Below the pieces are notes generated by a model. That model was given only the letters and a program-made list of their open reading frames with translations, was not told the DNA's origin and did no database searches. A DNA stretch of 64,000 nucleotides from Streptomyces sp. NBC_00683. Lineage in GTDB: Bacteria; Actinomycetota; Actinomycetes; Streptomycetales; Streptomycetaceae. Made by a program: the position numbers and the translations under genes. The stretch's first letter is position 1. Every line of letters begins with the position of its first letter. This document shows, in pieces, positions 27,487 through 37,302 of this stretch. Location of the stretch: the NCBI RefSeq assembly GCF_036226745.1, contig NZ_CP109013.1, positions 5,332,001 through 5,396,000 on the forward strand. Direction: 5' to 3'.

Positions 27487-28920
27487 ATGACATCGGCGCA
27501 GGTCGACGACAAGGGACAGCCCGGCCGCCAGGCCGTGGACACGGACACCACGGGTGAGGGCTACCAGCGTGGCCTGGGAGCCCGTCAGATCCAGATGATC
27601 GCCATTGGCGGCGCCATCGGCACGGGGCTCTTCCTCGGCGCCGGAAAGGCCATCGACCGGGCAGGGCCCAGTCTGATCCTGGCGTACGCCATCGCGGGTC
27701 TGGTCATCTTCTTCATCATGCGGGCGCTGGGCGAACTCCTCATGTACCGCCCGGTATCCGGCTCCTTCTCGGAGTACGCACGTGAATTCCTCGGCCCGTT
27801 CTTCGGATTCGTGACCGGCTGGACGTACTGGCTGTTCTGGGTCGTCACCGGAATCACCGAAGTCACCGCAGCGGCCACCTATATGACGTACTGGTGGGAT
27901 ATCCCGCAATGGCTGTCCGCGCTGGTGTTCACCATCATCCTGTACGGCGCGAACCTGATCTCGGTGAAGCTCTTCGGTGAGCTCGAGTTCTGGTTCTCGA
28001 TGGTCAAGGTCACCGCGATCGTCGGCATGATCCTCATCTGTGCCGGAGTCCTCACGCTCGGCTTCTCCGACGCCGGTGACACCGCGACCGTGGCCAACCT
28101 GTGGAACGACGGCGGCTTCTTCCCCGAAGGCATCGGCGGCACGCTGATGACCCTTCAGATCGTGATGTTCGCCTTCCTCGCGGTCGAGCTGGTCGGTGTC
28201 ACCGCCGGCGAGTCCAAGGACCCCAAGACCGTTCTCCCCAAGGCCATCAACACCGTGCCGTGGCGCATCGCCGTCTTCTACGTCGGCGCGCTGATCATGA
28301 TCCTGTCCGTGGTGCCGTGGAGCACGTTCGAGCCGGGCGTCTCGCCGTTCGTCGCCGCGTTCGAGCAGATGGGCCTCGGCGTCGGCGCCGCGATCGTCAA
28401 CTTCGTCGTCCTCACCGCGGCGCTCTCCTCCTGCAACTCCGGCATGTACTCCACCGGACGCATGCTGCGGGACCTCGCGCTCAACGGGCAGGGGCCGAAG
28501 TCCTTCACCAAGCTGACGAAGAACGGCCTCCCGCTCGTCGGAACCACCTTCTCGGCCGGGCTGATGCTCGTCGGCGTGTGGATCAACTACCAGTGGCCGG
28601 GCGAGGCGTTCAACTACGTCGTCTCCTTCGCGACCATCTCCGGCATGTGGGCCTGGATCATGATCCTGGTCTGCCAGCTCCGCTACCGCGCCAAGGCCGA
28701 CCGCGGCGAGCTGCCCCAGTCCACCTTCAAGGCTCCCGGCGCCCCGTTCAGCAGCTGGTTCGCGCTCGCGTTCATCGGCCTGGTGATCGTGATGATGGCC
28801 GTCGACAAGGACGCCCGGATCTCGCTGTACTGCGCACCGCTGTGGGGCCTCATCCTGGGCGTCTCGTATCTGGTGCTCAAGTCACGCAACCCCGAGAACA
28901 CCTCCTTCGCCAAGCGCTGA
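27487..28920 (+). CDS. Amino-acid permease (APC superfamily, AAT type)
   Basis: This 477-aa integral membrane protein has 12 predicted helices. The N-terminal signature QIQMIAIGGAIGTGLFLGAG and GPSLILAYAIAGLVIFFIMR are typical of the amino acid transporter (AAT) group, which includes AnsP, CycA and GabP. It should import a neutral amino acid with protons; L-asparagine or D-Ala/Gly-type transport is possible. ATG 27487 follows GGAGAAAGG. It ends before a 22-bp terminator. Confidence 0.92.
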   Translation: MTSAQVDDKGQPGRQAVDTDTTGEGYQRGLGARQIQMIAIGGAIGTGLFLGAGKAIDRAGPSLILAYAIAGLVIFFIMRALGELLMYRPVSGSFSEYAREFLGPFFGFVTGWTYWLFWVVTGITEVTAAATYMTYWWDIPQWLSALVFTIILYGANLISVKLFGELEFWFSMVKVTAIVGMILICAGVLTLGFSDAGDTATVANLWNDGGFFPEGIGGTLMTLQIVMFAFLAVELVGVTAGESKDPKTVLPKAINTVPWRIAVFYVGALIMILSVVPWSTFEPGVSPFVAAFEQMGLGVGAAIVNFVVLTAALSSCNSGMYSTGRMLRDLALNGQGPKSFTKLTKNGLPLVGTTFSAGLMLVGVWINYQWPGEAFNYVVSFATISGMWAWIMILVCQLRYRAKADRGELPQSTFKAPGAPFSSWFALAFIGLVIVMMAVDKDARISLYCAPLWGLILGVSYLVLKSRNPENTSFAKR

Positions 28921-28968
28921 CCTGCGCGAAAGCGCCCCCAGGACGTCGGCTGCCCCAACGGCCCGTCC

Positions 28969-29019
28969 AGCATCCGGGCCCCTGCGTACCGCTCCTCGGT
29001 ACGCAGGGGCCCGGATGCT
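28969..29019 (+). terminator. Strong terminator, 22-bp stem, abutting the mec promoter
   Basis: Perfect 22-nt arms (28969-28990, 28998-29019) surround a 7-nt loop. The -10 box of the next gene begins at the next base, so this hairpin insulates mec from the permease. Confidence 0.85.
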
Positions 29020-29025
29020 TATCCT
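29020..29025 (+). promoter_or_regulatory. Leaderless -10 box of mec
   Basis: TATCCT, then GGCGCC (6 nt), then ATG 29032. No ribosome site is present, and the terminator stem ends exactly at 29019. Confidence 0.6.
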
Positions 29026-29031
29026 GGCGCC

Positions 29032-29466
29032 ATGCTGACCCTTACCCAGGCGCTCTACGACCAGATCGTCGCGCACTCCCGCGCCGACCACCCCGACGAG
29101 GCGTGCGGCGTGGTCGCGGGACCGGCCGGAACGGGCCGCGCGGAACGCTTCATCCCCATGCTCAACGCCGCACGCTCGCCCACGTTCTACGAGTTCGACT
29201 CGACGGACCTGCTGAAGCTCTACCGCGAGATGGACGACCGGGACGAGGAGCCGGTGATCATCTACCACTCGCACACGGCGACCGAGGCCTACCCCTCCCG
29301 TACCGACGTCACGTACGCCAACGAGCCGGGCGCCCACTACGTCCTGGTCTCCACCGCGGACACGGACGGGTCGGGCCCCTTCCAGTTCCGCTCGTACCGC
29401 ATCGTGGACGGCGAGATCACGGAGGAGGACGTCGAGGTCGTCGAGGCGTACGCCCCGGCCTCCTGA
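29032..29466 (+). CDS. mec: JAMM/Mov34 metalloprotease, CysO-cysteine hydrolase (Mec+)
   Basis: This 144-aa zinc isopeptidase matches Mec+ of M. tuberculosis, which releases cysteine from the CysO-cysteine adduct. The JAMM motif is complete: Glu in PDEACGVV and YHSHTATEAYPSRTD with the two His, Ser and Asp. It lies upstream of cysO and cysM, the same order as in mycobacteria, but is separated from them by its own terminator (29472-29503) and a second promoter with a small leader gene. It is transcribed as a leaderless mRNA by its own -10 box. Confidence 0.92.
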   Translation: MLTLTQALYDQIVAHSRADHPDEACGVVAGPAGTGRAERFIPMLNAARSPTFYEFDSTDLLKLYREMDDRDEEPVIIYHSHTATEAYPSRTDVTYANEPGAHYVLVSTADTDGSGPFQFRSYRIVDGEITEEDVEVVEAYAPAS

Positions 29467-29471
29467 GCTCC

Positions 29472-29503
29472 CCGGGGGGCGGTGCCATGAGCGCCGCCCC
29501 CGG
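29472..29503 (+). terminator. Hairpin after mec
   Basis: Arms 29472-29482 and 29494-29503 pair with one bulged G around an 11-nt loop, followed by CTGTTGT. It separates mec from the downstream leader-cysO-cysM unit. Confidence 0.6.
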
Positions 29504-29555
29504 CTGTTGTCCACATGGCGAACGCTCACCATCCACGATGTGGGATCACACTCCG

Positions 29556-29581
29556 GATTCCCGGTCGGGAATCGATACGAT
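29556..29581 (+). promoter_or_regulatory. Operator and leaderless promoter of the leader peptide-cysO-cysM unit
   Basis: An inverted repeat GATTCCCG-GT-CGGGAATC (29556-29573) lies immediately upstream of -10 TACGAT (29576-29581), which is 6 nt before the ATG of the leader peptide (29588). The repeat occupies the spacer between -35 and -10, fitting repression by an unidentified sulfur regulator. Confidence 0.6.
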
Positions 29582-29587
29582 GACCGC

Positions 29588-29701
29588 ATGGTTCCCCATG
29601 ACGTGAGCGACAAGACGCCGGGCATGCTGCTCGTCGCGCGGCTGCACGTCGACCTGTGCAGGCTGTCCAGCGCGATCTGTCCCGCTGCAGCATGCCCGTG
29701 A
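29588..29701 (+). CDS. Cysteine-containing leader peptide of the cysO-cysM unit
   Basis: This 37-codon gene encodes a peptide with core LVARLHVDLCRLSSAICPA and a final AACP. The LHVDLCRLSSAICP core resembles the short putative leader peptides found before sulfur-metabolism genes in Streptomyces. It is read from ATG 29588 right after a -10 box (leaderless). Three Cys codons lie near the end, so ribosome stalling for want of cysteinyl-tRNA could control the genes downstream (attenuation). The 115 nt to cysO include a small CCCCC-5 nt-GGGGG hairpin near 29753-29767. Confidence 0.65.
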   Translation: MVPHDVSDKTPGMLLVARLHVDLCRLSSAICPAAACP

Positions 29702-29816
29702 GCCGCCCGACGGCCTGAGCCGCGGCCCCGAGCGCCACCACAGACGCACCACCCCCAGCGCGGGGGCACAAACGCGCGCCCCACGCCACTCCCCGCTTTC
29801 GACAGGAGCCCACGCC

Positions 29817-31045
<1,229 letters not shown>

Positions 31046-31062
31046 CTGCCCGACCGTCCCCC

Positions 31063-31107
31063 GAGCGCCGGAAACGGGCTGGAATCCCCAGCCCGTTTCC
31101 GGCGCTC
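31063..31107. terminator. Bidirectional terminator after cysM
   Basis: Perfect 20-nt arms (31063-31082, 31088-31107) around a 5-nt loop lie between convergent cysM and the PemK-like gene. Confidence 0.85.
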
Positions 31108-31138
31108 AGGCACTGCGGGGCCGGATCCCGCGCCCGCC

Positions 31139-31606
31139 TCACCCCAGCCCGCGCACCCGGCCCCACACCTTCGGGTCCACCTCGCCCGCCTTCCGGCGGA
31201 ACCCCGACACCGCCACGTCCCGCAGCTCGTCCGTCTCCAGGAAGCTCTGCCGCCCCCGCGCATCGCCCACCGCCCCCGGCGGCAACGCGATCACGCCCGG
31301 CCGCTCCTCGTGATGCTTACTGGTGATCTTGGCGACGACCGCCGTGCCACCCCGTACCGACAGCACCAGACAGGGCCGGTCCTTCGACCCGGGCCCGTCC
31401 TCGTACGGCACATCCGCCCACCAGATCTCCCCGGGCCGCGGCACCGCACCCGGCCGGGGCCGCCGCTCCGGCGCCCGGCCCGGCGGCCGGGTCCGCCCAC
31501 CCGGACGGCGCGGCCCGCGGCCACCCCGCCCCCGCGCATCGGTGACCGTCACGACGAGAGCAAGCAGGACAACGGCGGCCAGCGCCACCCACCACCACGT
31601 GTTCAT
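31139..31606 (-). CDS. PemK/MazF-like protein with N-terminal membrane anchor
   Basis: This 155-aa protein starts at ATG 31606 with a membrane helix (WWWVALAAVVLLALVVTV, residues 4-21), then an Arg/Pro-rich linker (about 25-55) and a PemK/MazF fold (GEIWWADVPYEDGPGSKDRP, then LVLSVRGGTAVVAKITSKHH). PemK/MazF domains are mostly ribosome-independent mRNA endonuclease toxins. No antitoxin-like gene is next to it: the neighbour upstream diverges and encodes a metallo-beta-lactamase-fold protein. Membrane tethering makes a classical toxin role uncertain. Codon use looks like its neighbours. Confidence 0.75.
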   Translation of the reverse strand: MNTWWWVALAAVVLLALVVTVTDARGRGGRGPRRPGGRTRPPGRAPERRPRPGAVPRPGEIWWADVPYEDGPGSKDRPCLVLSVRGGTAVVAKITSKHHEERPGVIALPPGAVGDARGRQSFLETDELRDVAVSGFRRKAGEVDPKVWGRVRGLG

Positions 31607-31778
31607 ATCCCGACCGTACCGGCGCCCGCAGACACGCGGGCTTCCATCGAACCGGTGACAGCACAGGTGAGTTCCCCCACAACGGCAGGCTGCGGAGGAG
31701 CGACCTATGGTTTCGCGCCTTACGCTCGACGGACCGCACGAACCCTCCCCGTTCCCACGTCTCGGAGGTTCACGCTCC

Positions 31779-32531
31779 ATGAAGCTCACCGTCGTCGGCT
31801 GCTCCGGCTCGTTCCCGTCCGCGGGTTCGGCATGCTCGAGCTACCTCATTGAGGCCGACGGCTTCCGGCTGCTCCTCGACATGGGCAACGGCGCCCTGGG
31901 CGAGCTGCAGCGCCATGTCGGTCTCTACGACCTCGACGCCATCTTCCTCAGCCACCTCCATGCCGATCACTGCATCGACATGTGCGCGTACTTCGTCGTC
32001 CGCTACTACCCGAACGACGGGGGACGGCCCGCCTCCATCCCCGTGTACGGCCCCGAGGGCACCGAGCAGCGCCTGACCACCGCGCACGCCGACACGCCGT
32101 CCGACCACGCGATGGGCGAAGTCTTCGACTTCCACACGCTCAAGTCCGGATCGTTCGAGATCGGCCCCTTCTCCGTCCGCACGGAGAAGCTCTGCCACCC
32201 CGTCGACACCTTCGGCATCCGCGTCGAGCACAACGGCCGTGCGCTCGCGTACTCCGGGGACACGGGCACCTGCGACGCCCTGGCCGAACTTGCCGAGGGC
32301 GCGGACCTGTTCCTGTGCGAAGCATCGTTCGTCCACGGCAAGGAAGACATCCCGGACCTCCACCTCAACGGGCGCGAAGCCGGCGAGTACGCCGCAGGCG
32401 CCGGAGTGGGACGGCTCGTCCTCACCCACATCCCGCCGTGGACGGACGCGGAACGCAACCTCGCCGACGCCCGCGAGGTGTACGACGGCCCGGTCGAGCT
32501 GGCCGTTCCGGGGGCGGTGTACGAGATCTGA
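31779..32531 (+). CDS. Metallo-beta-lactamase-fold hydrolase
   Basis: This 250-aa protein has the LSHLHADHCIDM motif (HxHxDH, two zinc ions) and later His/Asp ligands in CHPVDT, YSGDTG and LTHIPPW. The N-terminal MKLTVVGCSGSFPSAGSACSSYLIEADG resembles RNase Z-like and phosphodiesterase-type members, so nucleotide or RNA hydrolysis is possible. ATG 31779 follows TCGGAGG. The frame is open further upstream without a ribosome site. It converges on nagE2 with a 24-bp terminator between. Confidence 0.88.
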   Translation: MKLTVVGCSGSFPSAGSACSSYLIEADGFRLLLDMGNGALGELQRHVGLYDLDAIFLSHLHADHCIDMCAYFVVRYYPNDGGRPASIPVYGPEGTEQRLTTAHADTPSDHAMGEVFDFHTLKSGSFEIGPFSVRTEKLCHPVDTFGIRVEHNGRALAYSGDTGTCDALAELAEGADLFLCEASFVHGKEDIPDLHLNGREAGEYAAGAGVGRLVLTHIPPWTDAERNLADAREVYDGPVELAVPGAVYEI

Positions 32532-32544
32532 GCCCCCGGCCCCA

Positions 32545-32597
32545 CGCACGATGAAGCCCCCACCTCCCGGCGCGGGAGGTGGGGGCTTCATCGTGCG
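32545..32597. terminator. Bidirectional terminator, 24-bp perfect stem
   Basis: Arms 32545-32568 and 32574-32597 are perfectly complementary with a GGCGC loop. It ends both the metallo-hydrolase and nagE2 transcripts; nagE2 stops at 32609 on the opposite strand. Confidence 0.9.
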
Positions 32598-32608
32598 CCT
32601 GCCAGGGC

Positions 32609-33874
32609 TTACGCCTTGGTGAGGTCCTCGACCTCTTCCTCGGGCTCACGGCCCGGGGTGGTGAGGTTGAACTTCGTGATGGCGAAGCGGAAGACCGCGT
32701 AGTAGATCACCGCGAAGACCAGACCGATGGGGATGATCATCCACGGCTTCGTCGCCAGGTTCCAGTTCAGGAAGTAGTCGATCGCACCGGCGGAGAAGCT
32801 GAAGCCGTGGTGCACGCCCAGGCCCCACGTGACGGCCATCGACACGGCGGTCAGCACCGCGTGGATGACGTACAGCAGCGGCGCGATGAACATGAACGCG
32901 AACTCGATCGGCTCCGTGATGCCGGTGACGAACGAGGTCAGCGCCAGGGACATCATCATGCCGCCCACGGCCTTGCGGCGTTCGGGCCGGGCCGTGTGTG
33001 TGATCGCCAGGGCGGCGGCGGGCAGCGCGAACATCATGATCGGGAAGAAGCCGGACATGAACTGACCGGCCGTGGGGTCACCGTGGAAGAAGCGCGGCAG
33101 GTCGCCGTGCCACACGCCACCGGCGGAGTCCTTGAAGGAACCGATCTCCTGCCAGGCCACCGTGTTCACGAACTGGTGCATACCGACGGGCAGCAGCCCA
33201 CGGTTGACGACACCGAAGATGCCGGCGCCGACGGCGCCCAGGCCCGTCATCCACTCACCGAAGTTGGTGATGAGGTCACCGATCGGCTCCCAGAGCAGAC
33301 CGAAGAGAACACCCATGACGGTGCCCACGAAGGCCATGATGATCGGGACGAGACGGCGGCCGTTGAAGAAGCCGAGCCAGTCCACCAGCTTGGTGCGGTG
33401 GTAGCGCTGCCAGATGACGGCGGCCAGGAGGCCCATGATGATGCCGCCGAAGACCTTGGGGTCGTTGTACGTCGCAGCGACGTCGACACCCTTGTTGGCC
33501 GTGGTGTTCACGACGGCGTCGGAGGTCGGGAACGCGGTCAGCACGTTCTTGTAGACCAGGAAGCCGACCAGGGCGGCGAGTGCGGTGGAACCGTCGGCCT
33601 TCTTGGCGAAGCCGATGGCTATACCGACGCAGAACAGCAGCGGCAGGTTGGCGAAGACGGCGTCACCGGCGGTCGCGAAGACCGTGGCGACCTTGCCCCA
33701 GCCGAGGCCCTCCGCCCCGAAGACATCGGGCTGGCCGAGGCGGAGCAGGATGCCCGCCGCAGGCAGGACGGCGATCGGCAGCTGGAGGCTGCGCCCGATC
33801 TTCTGCAGGCCCTGGAACACTCCGGCACCCCGCTTCTTCGCGGGAGCCGCCGGGGCAGCGGTGTCCGTACTCAT
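32609..33874 (-). CDS. nagE2: PTS system N-acetylglucosamine EIIC, NagE2-like
   Basis: This 421-aa membrane permease of the Glc/GlcNAc PTS family takes up and phosphorylates GlcNAc together with the separate EIIB protein NagF. It begins with a short Ala/Pro/Lys-rich leader, then GVFQGLQKIGRSLQLPIAVLP. EIIC helices follow, with FFNGRRLVPIIMAFVGTV and GITEPIEFAFMFIAP (the GITEP loop). No EIIB or EIIA domain is fused. The ATG at 33874 is set by ACCGGAGGAAGTTC. Tandem DasR sites lie 87-119 nt upstream. The name rests on gene order relative to nagF, as in S. coelicolor. Confidence 0.88.
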   Translation of the reverse strand: MSTDTAAPAAPAKKRGAGVFQGLQKIGRSLQLPIAVLPAAGILLRLGQPDVFGAEGLGWGKVATVFATAGDAVFANLPLLFCVGIAIGFAKKADGSTALAALVGFLVYKNVLTAFPTSDAVVNTTANKGVDVAATYNDPKVFGGIIMGLLAAVIWQRYHRTKLVDWLGFFNGRRLVPIIMAFVGTVMGVLFGLLWEPIGDLITNFGEWMTGLGAVGAGIFGVVNRGLLPVGMHQFVNTVAWQEIGSFKDSAGGVWHGDLPRFFHGDPTAGQFMSGFFPIMMFALPAAALAITHTARPERRKAVGGMMMSLALTSFVTGITEPIEFAFMFIAPLLYVIHAVLTAVSMAVTWGLGVHHGFSFSAGAIDYFLNWNLATKPWMIIPIGLVFAVIYYAVFRFAITKFNLTTPGREPEEEVEDLTKA

Positions 33875-33960
33875 GAACTTCCTCCGGTAAGGCAAGGCGT
33901 CGCCGGGGACGGGTTACCGGGGAGGCGACGACTCGAGGAACGCGGCGGAGAGAACAGCCG

Positions 33961-33993
33961 CGTGGTCTGGACCACTCAGTGGTGTAGACCAGT
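33961..33993 (-). promoter_or_regulatory. Tandem DasR-type dre sites upstream of nagE2
   Basis: Two near-palindromes, CGTGGTCTGGACCACT (33961-33976) and AGTGGTGTAGACCAGT (33978-33993), lie one base apart. Both match the DasR responsive element A(C/T)TGGTCTAGACCA(G/A)T. DasR, a GntR-type repressor, releases these sites when glucosamine-6-phosphate builds up, so nagE2 should be induced by GlcNAc or chitin breakdown. Confidence 0.85.
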
Positions 33994-34065
33994 TTTAGCA
34001 CGGTGAGGGTTAGATAAGGAACCTTCAATTTGCGCAGTAGTTCGGCCACCACCCTGGGTGACACG

Positions 34066-34097
34066 AAAAGGCCCCCGGACCACCAGGTCCGAGGGCT
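34066..34097 (-). terminator. Terminator of nagE1
   Basis: Twelve-bp arms (34070-34081, 34086-34097) with one mismatch and an ACCA loop are preceded by AAAA on the plus strand, giving a U tract after the stem on the minus-strand RNA. It lies 32 nt after the nagE1 stop. Confidence 0.75.
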
Positions 34098-34128
34098 GTT
34101 CCGAGCCGGGTCCGAAGCCCGGCGGAGA

Positions 34129-35448
34129 CTACTTGGTGAGGTCCTTCTCGATCTGTTCCTCCACCTCGTCGGGCTCCCGCCCGGGCGTCTGGAGGTTGAA
34201 CTTCGTGATCGCGAACCGGAAGATCGCGTAGTAGACGACGGCGAAGGCCAGCCCGATCGGAATGATCAGCCATGGCTTGGTCGCCAGACTCCAGTTGATG
34301 ACGTAGTCGATCAGGCCTGCCGAGAAGCTGAAGCCGTCCTTCGTCCCCAGCGCCCAGGTCACCGACATCGAGACGCCGGTGAGGAAGGCGTGGATCACGT
34401 ACAGCAGGGGTGCGACGAAGAGGAACGAGTACTCGATCGGTTCGGTGATGCCGGTGACGAACGACGTCAGGCCGACCGAGACCATCAGTCCGCCGACCGC
34501 CTTGCGCCGGTGCGGCTTCGCGCAGTGGGTGATCGCCAGCGCCGCCGCCGGAAGCGCGAACATCATGATCGGGAAGAAGCCGGTGGTGAACTGGCCGGCC
34601 GTCGGGTCGCCCGCCAGGAACCGGTTGATGTCACCGTGCACGACCGTGCCGTCGGGCTTGGTGTAGTCACCGAACTGGAACCAGACGAACGTGTTCAGGA
34701 ACTGGTGCAGACCGAAGACGAGCAGGGCGCGGTTGGCGACACCGAAGACGCCGGAGCCCAGCCAGTCCAGGTCCACCATCCACTCGGAGAAGCTGGTCAG
34801 GCCGTCACCGACCGGCTGCCACAGCCAGGCGCACAGGCTCGCGAAGAGCAGGCCGATGAACGCCATGATGATCGGGACGAGCCGGCGGCCGTTGAAGAAG
34901 CCCAGCCAGTCGACCAGCTTGACCCGGTGGTACCGCTGCCAGAACCAGGCCGACAGCAGCCCCAGCACGATGCCGCCGAACACACCGGGGTTCTGGTAGG
35001 CGGCCGCCGTCACGGTGGTGTCGTCGGCGACACAGACACCGCCCCACGTGCCTGCCCCGGCGAAGTCCGAACCCTCCGCGCAGTCGACCGGAAACGCGTG
35101 CAGGACCGCGTAGTAGACGAGGAAGCCCGTGACGGCCGCGAGCGCGGTCGAACCGTCCGCCTTCTTCGCCATACCGATCGCGACACCGACGCAGAAGAGC
35201 AGCGGCAGGCCGAGCCCGGAGTCGAGCAGGGCACCGCCCGCCGCCGCGAAGACCTTGGCGATGTTCGTCCAGCCGAGGCCGTCGTCGCCGAAGACGTCGG
35301 GCTGACCGAGCCGGTTGAGGATGCCCGCCGCGGGAAGGACGGCGATCGGCAGCTGGAGGCTGCGACCCATCTTCTGCAGACCCTGGAAGGCGCTGTTCCA
35401 CCACTTCTTCTGCGGCACTGCCGCGCCTGCTGCGCTGCTGGAGCTCAT
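34129..35448 (-). CDS. nagE1: PTS system N-acetylglucosamine EIIC, NagE1-like
   Basis: This 439-aa paralogue of the neighbouring EIIC shares the same core (FQGLQKMGRSLQLPIAVLP, FFNGRRLVPIIMAFIG and a GITEPIE loop). It has an insertion near residue 145 with extra Cys (CAEGSDFAGAGTWGG, VCVADDT) absent from nagE2, so its periplasmic side differs. The start is ATG 35448: AGGAGG lies 6 nt before it, whereas the ATG at 35454 directly abuts AGGAGG. A single dre site is 43 nt upstream. It depends on NagF for phosphate. A terminator separates it from nagE2. Confidence 0.87.
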   Translation of the reverse strand: MSSSSAAGAAVPQKKWWNSAFQGLQKMGRSLQLPIAVLPAAGILNRLGQPDVFGDDGLGWTNIAKVFAAAGGALLDSGLGLPLLFCVGVAIGMAKKADGSTALAAVTGFLVYYAVLHAFPVDCAEGSDFAGAGTWGGVCVADDTTVTAAAYQNPGVFGGIVLGLLSAWFWQRYHRVKLVDWLGFFNGRRLVPIIMAFIGLLFASLCAWLWQPVGDGLTSFSEWMVDLDWLGSGVFGVANRALLVFGLHQFLNTFVWFQFGDYTKPDGTVVHGDINRFLAGDPTAGQFTTGFFPIMMFALPAAALAITHCAKPHRRKAVGGLMVSVGLTSFVTGITEPIEYSFLFVAPLLYVIHAFLTGVSMSVTWALGTKDGFSFSAGLIDYVINWSLATKPWLIIPIGLAFAVVYYAIFRFAITKFNLQTPGREPDEVEEQIEKDLTK

Positions 35449-35490
35449 CGGCATCCTCCTGGAACACGCCAGGTTTGGCGGTCGTTGCAA

Positions 35491-35506
35491 ACTGGTGTAG
35501 ACCAGT
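35491..35506. promoter_or_regulatory. dre site between divergent nagE1 and nagF
   Basis: ACTGGTGTAGACCAGT is a near-perfect DasR element, extending to AACTGGT-GTAG-ACCAGTT. It lies 43 nt before the nagE1 start and 163 nt before nagF, so one site may serve both promoters. Confidence 0.85.
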
Positions 35507-35668
35507 TGCGGTACGGTGCGGAGCCCGCCCGGAAGGCAGGGCGCCGGTGATCGTCATCATTGGGGACAGCGCGGTTACCCGCCCGTGAAGTTGGGCCAAC
35601 CGTGCGTTACCGTGACGAAACGGACCCACGGTGGGCCGCCCCCACACGCACAGACCAGGGAGAAGGAC

Positions 35669-35902
35669 ATGGCCAGCAAGGCTGAGAAGATCGTCGCCGG
35701 CCTCGGCGGTATCGAGAACATCGACGAGATCGAAGGCTGCATCACCCGCCTCCGCACCGAAGTCCACGACCCCAGCAAGGTCGACGAAGCCGCACTGAAG
35801 GCCGCCGGCGCCCACGGCGTCGTCAAGATGGGCACCGCGATCCAGGTCGTCATCGGCACCGACGCCGACCCCATCGCCGCCGACATCGAAGACATGATGT
35901 GA
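35669..35902 (+). CDS. nagF: PTS GlcNAc-specific EIIB subunit
   Basis: This 77-aa cytosolic EIIB domain accepts phosphate from EIIA-Crr onto Cys24 (in IDEIEGCITRLR) and passes it to GlcNAc held by NagE1 or NagE2. The fold parts AEKIVAGLGGIENI and HGVVKMGTAIQVVIGTDADPI are typical. ATG 35669 follows AGGGAGAAGG; a longer frame upstream has no support. It diverges from nagE1 across 220 nt with the shared dre site. A terminator follows. Confidence 0.9.
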   Translation: MASKAEKIVAGLGGIENIDEIEGCITRLRTEVHDPSKVDEAALKAAGAHGVVKMGTAIQVVIGTDADPIAADIEDMM

Positions 35903-35950
35903 CCCGCTGACCCCCAGGCCGGCCCCGGCCGGCCCACCCAGGTCCGCGCC

Positions 35951-36009
35951 GCACCCCGCAGGCCCCGTTCCCTCGGCCCTCACCGGCCCCGGAACGGGGC
36001 CTGCGGTGC
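35951..36009 (+). terminator. Terminator after nagF
   Basis: Nineteen paired bases (35951-35971 with 35991-36009) with two bulged C residues on the left arm surround an 19-nt loop. Confidence 0.65.
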
Positions 36010-36038
36010 ACCCGAACGGAGCCACCCCCGCCAGCCGA

Positions 36039-36044
36039 TAGGCT
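36039..36044 (+). promoter_or_regulatory. Leaderless -10 box of rph
   Basis: TAGGCT is followed by 7 nt and the ATG at 36052. No Shine-Dalgarno sequence precedes rph. Confidence 0.55.
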
Positions 36045-36051
36045 CGGCGCC

Positions 36052-36789
<738 letters not shown>

Positions 36790-36891
36790 AGAAGCAACCA
36801 AATACGCACCGCACAGCGTCGTAACCGATACGGGCGCACGGGTCGAACCGTGCGTCCGTCCACGTATCAACCCCCGGGGAGGGACCGCTCC

Positions 36892-37281
36892 ATGGCCTCG
36901 CGCCGCCACCACCGCACCGCACTCGCCGTCACGGCCACCCTGCTCACCCTCACCGCAGCCGTCGGCTGCGGAGCCGTCGACAAGGCCCTGGACTGCGTCC
37001 GCACCGCCGACGCCATCGCCACCAGCGTCAACAACCTCCAGCAGGCCATCTCCAACGCCTCCAACGACCCGACGCAGGCCTCCGAGGCCCTGGACGAGAT
37101 CGACAAGGAGCTCAAGGACCTCGGCGACACCACGGACAACGCCGACCTCAGCAAGGCCGTCGACGACCTCCAGGCAGGCGTCACCAACGTCCGCGCCTCC
37201 ATCGAGAAGGGCGACGCCACCCCCGACATCACCCCGGTCACCGACGCCGCCAGCGAGATCGGCAAGGTCTGCTCCCCGTGA
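36892..37281 (+). CDS. Small lipoprotein-like secreted protein
   Basis: This 129-aa protein has a signal sequence (residues 1-26) ending in a lipobox-like AAVGC (Cys27). The rest is helical and acidic with heptad-like spacing (SNDPTQASEALDEIDKELKD, SKAVDDLQAGVTNV). No family is recognised. GGGGAGGGACC precedes ATG 36892. It lies between rph and rdgB on the same strand. Confidence 0.7.
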   Translation: MASRRHHRTALAVTATLLTLTAAVGCGAVDKALDCVRTADAIATSVNNLQQAISNASNDPTQASEALDEIDKELKDLGDTTDNADLSKAVDDLQAGVTNVRASIEKGDATPDITPVTDAASEIGKVCSP

Positions 37282-37302
37282 CCGTGCGGCGATAATCGAC
37301 GC

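Noticed and set aside
31139..32531. Toxin-antitoxin pair of PemK-like protein and its neighbour
   Set aside because: The neighbour is divergent and a metallo-beta-lactamase-fold enzyme, not a small DNA-binding antitoxin.
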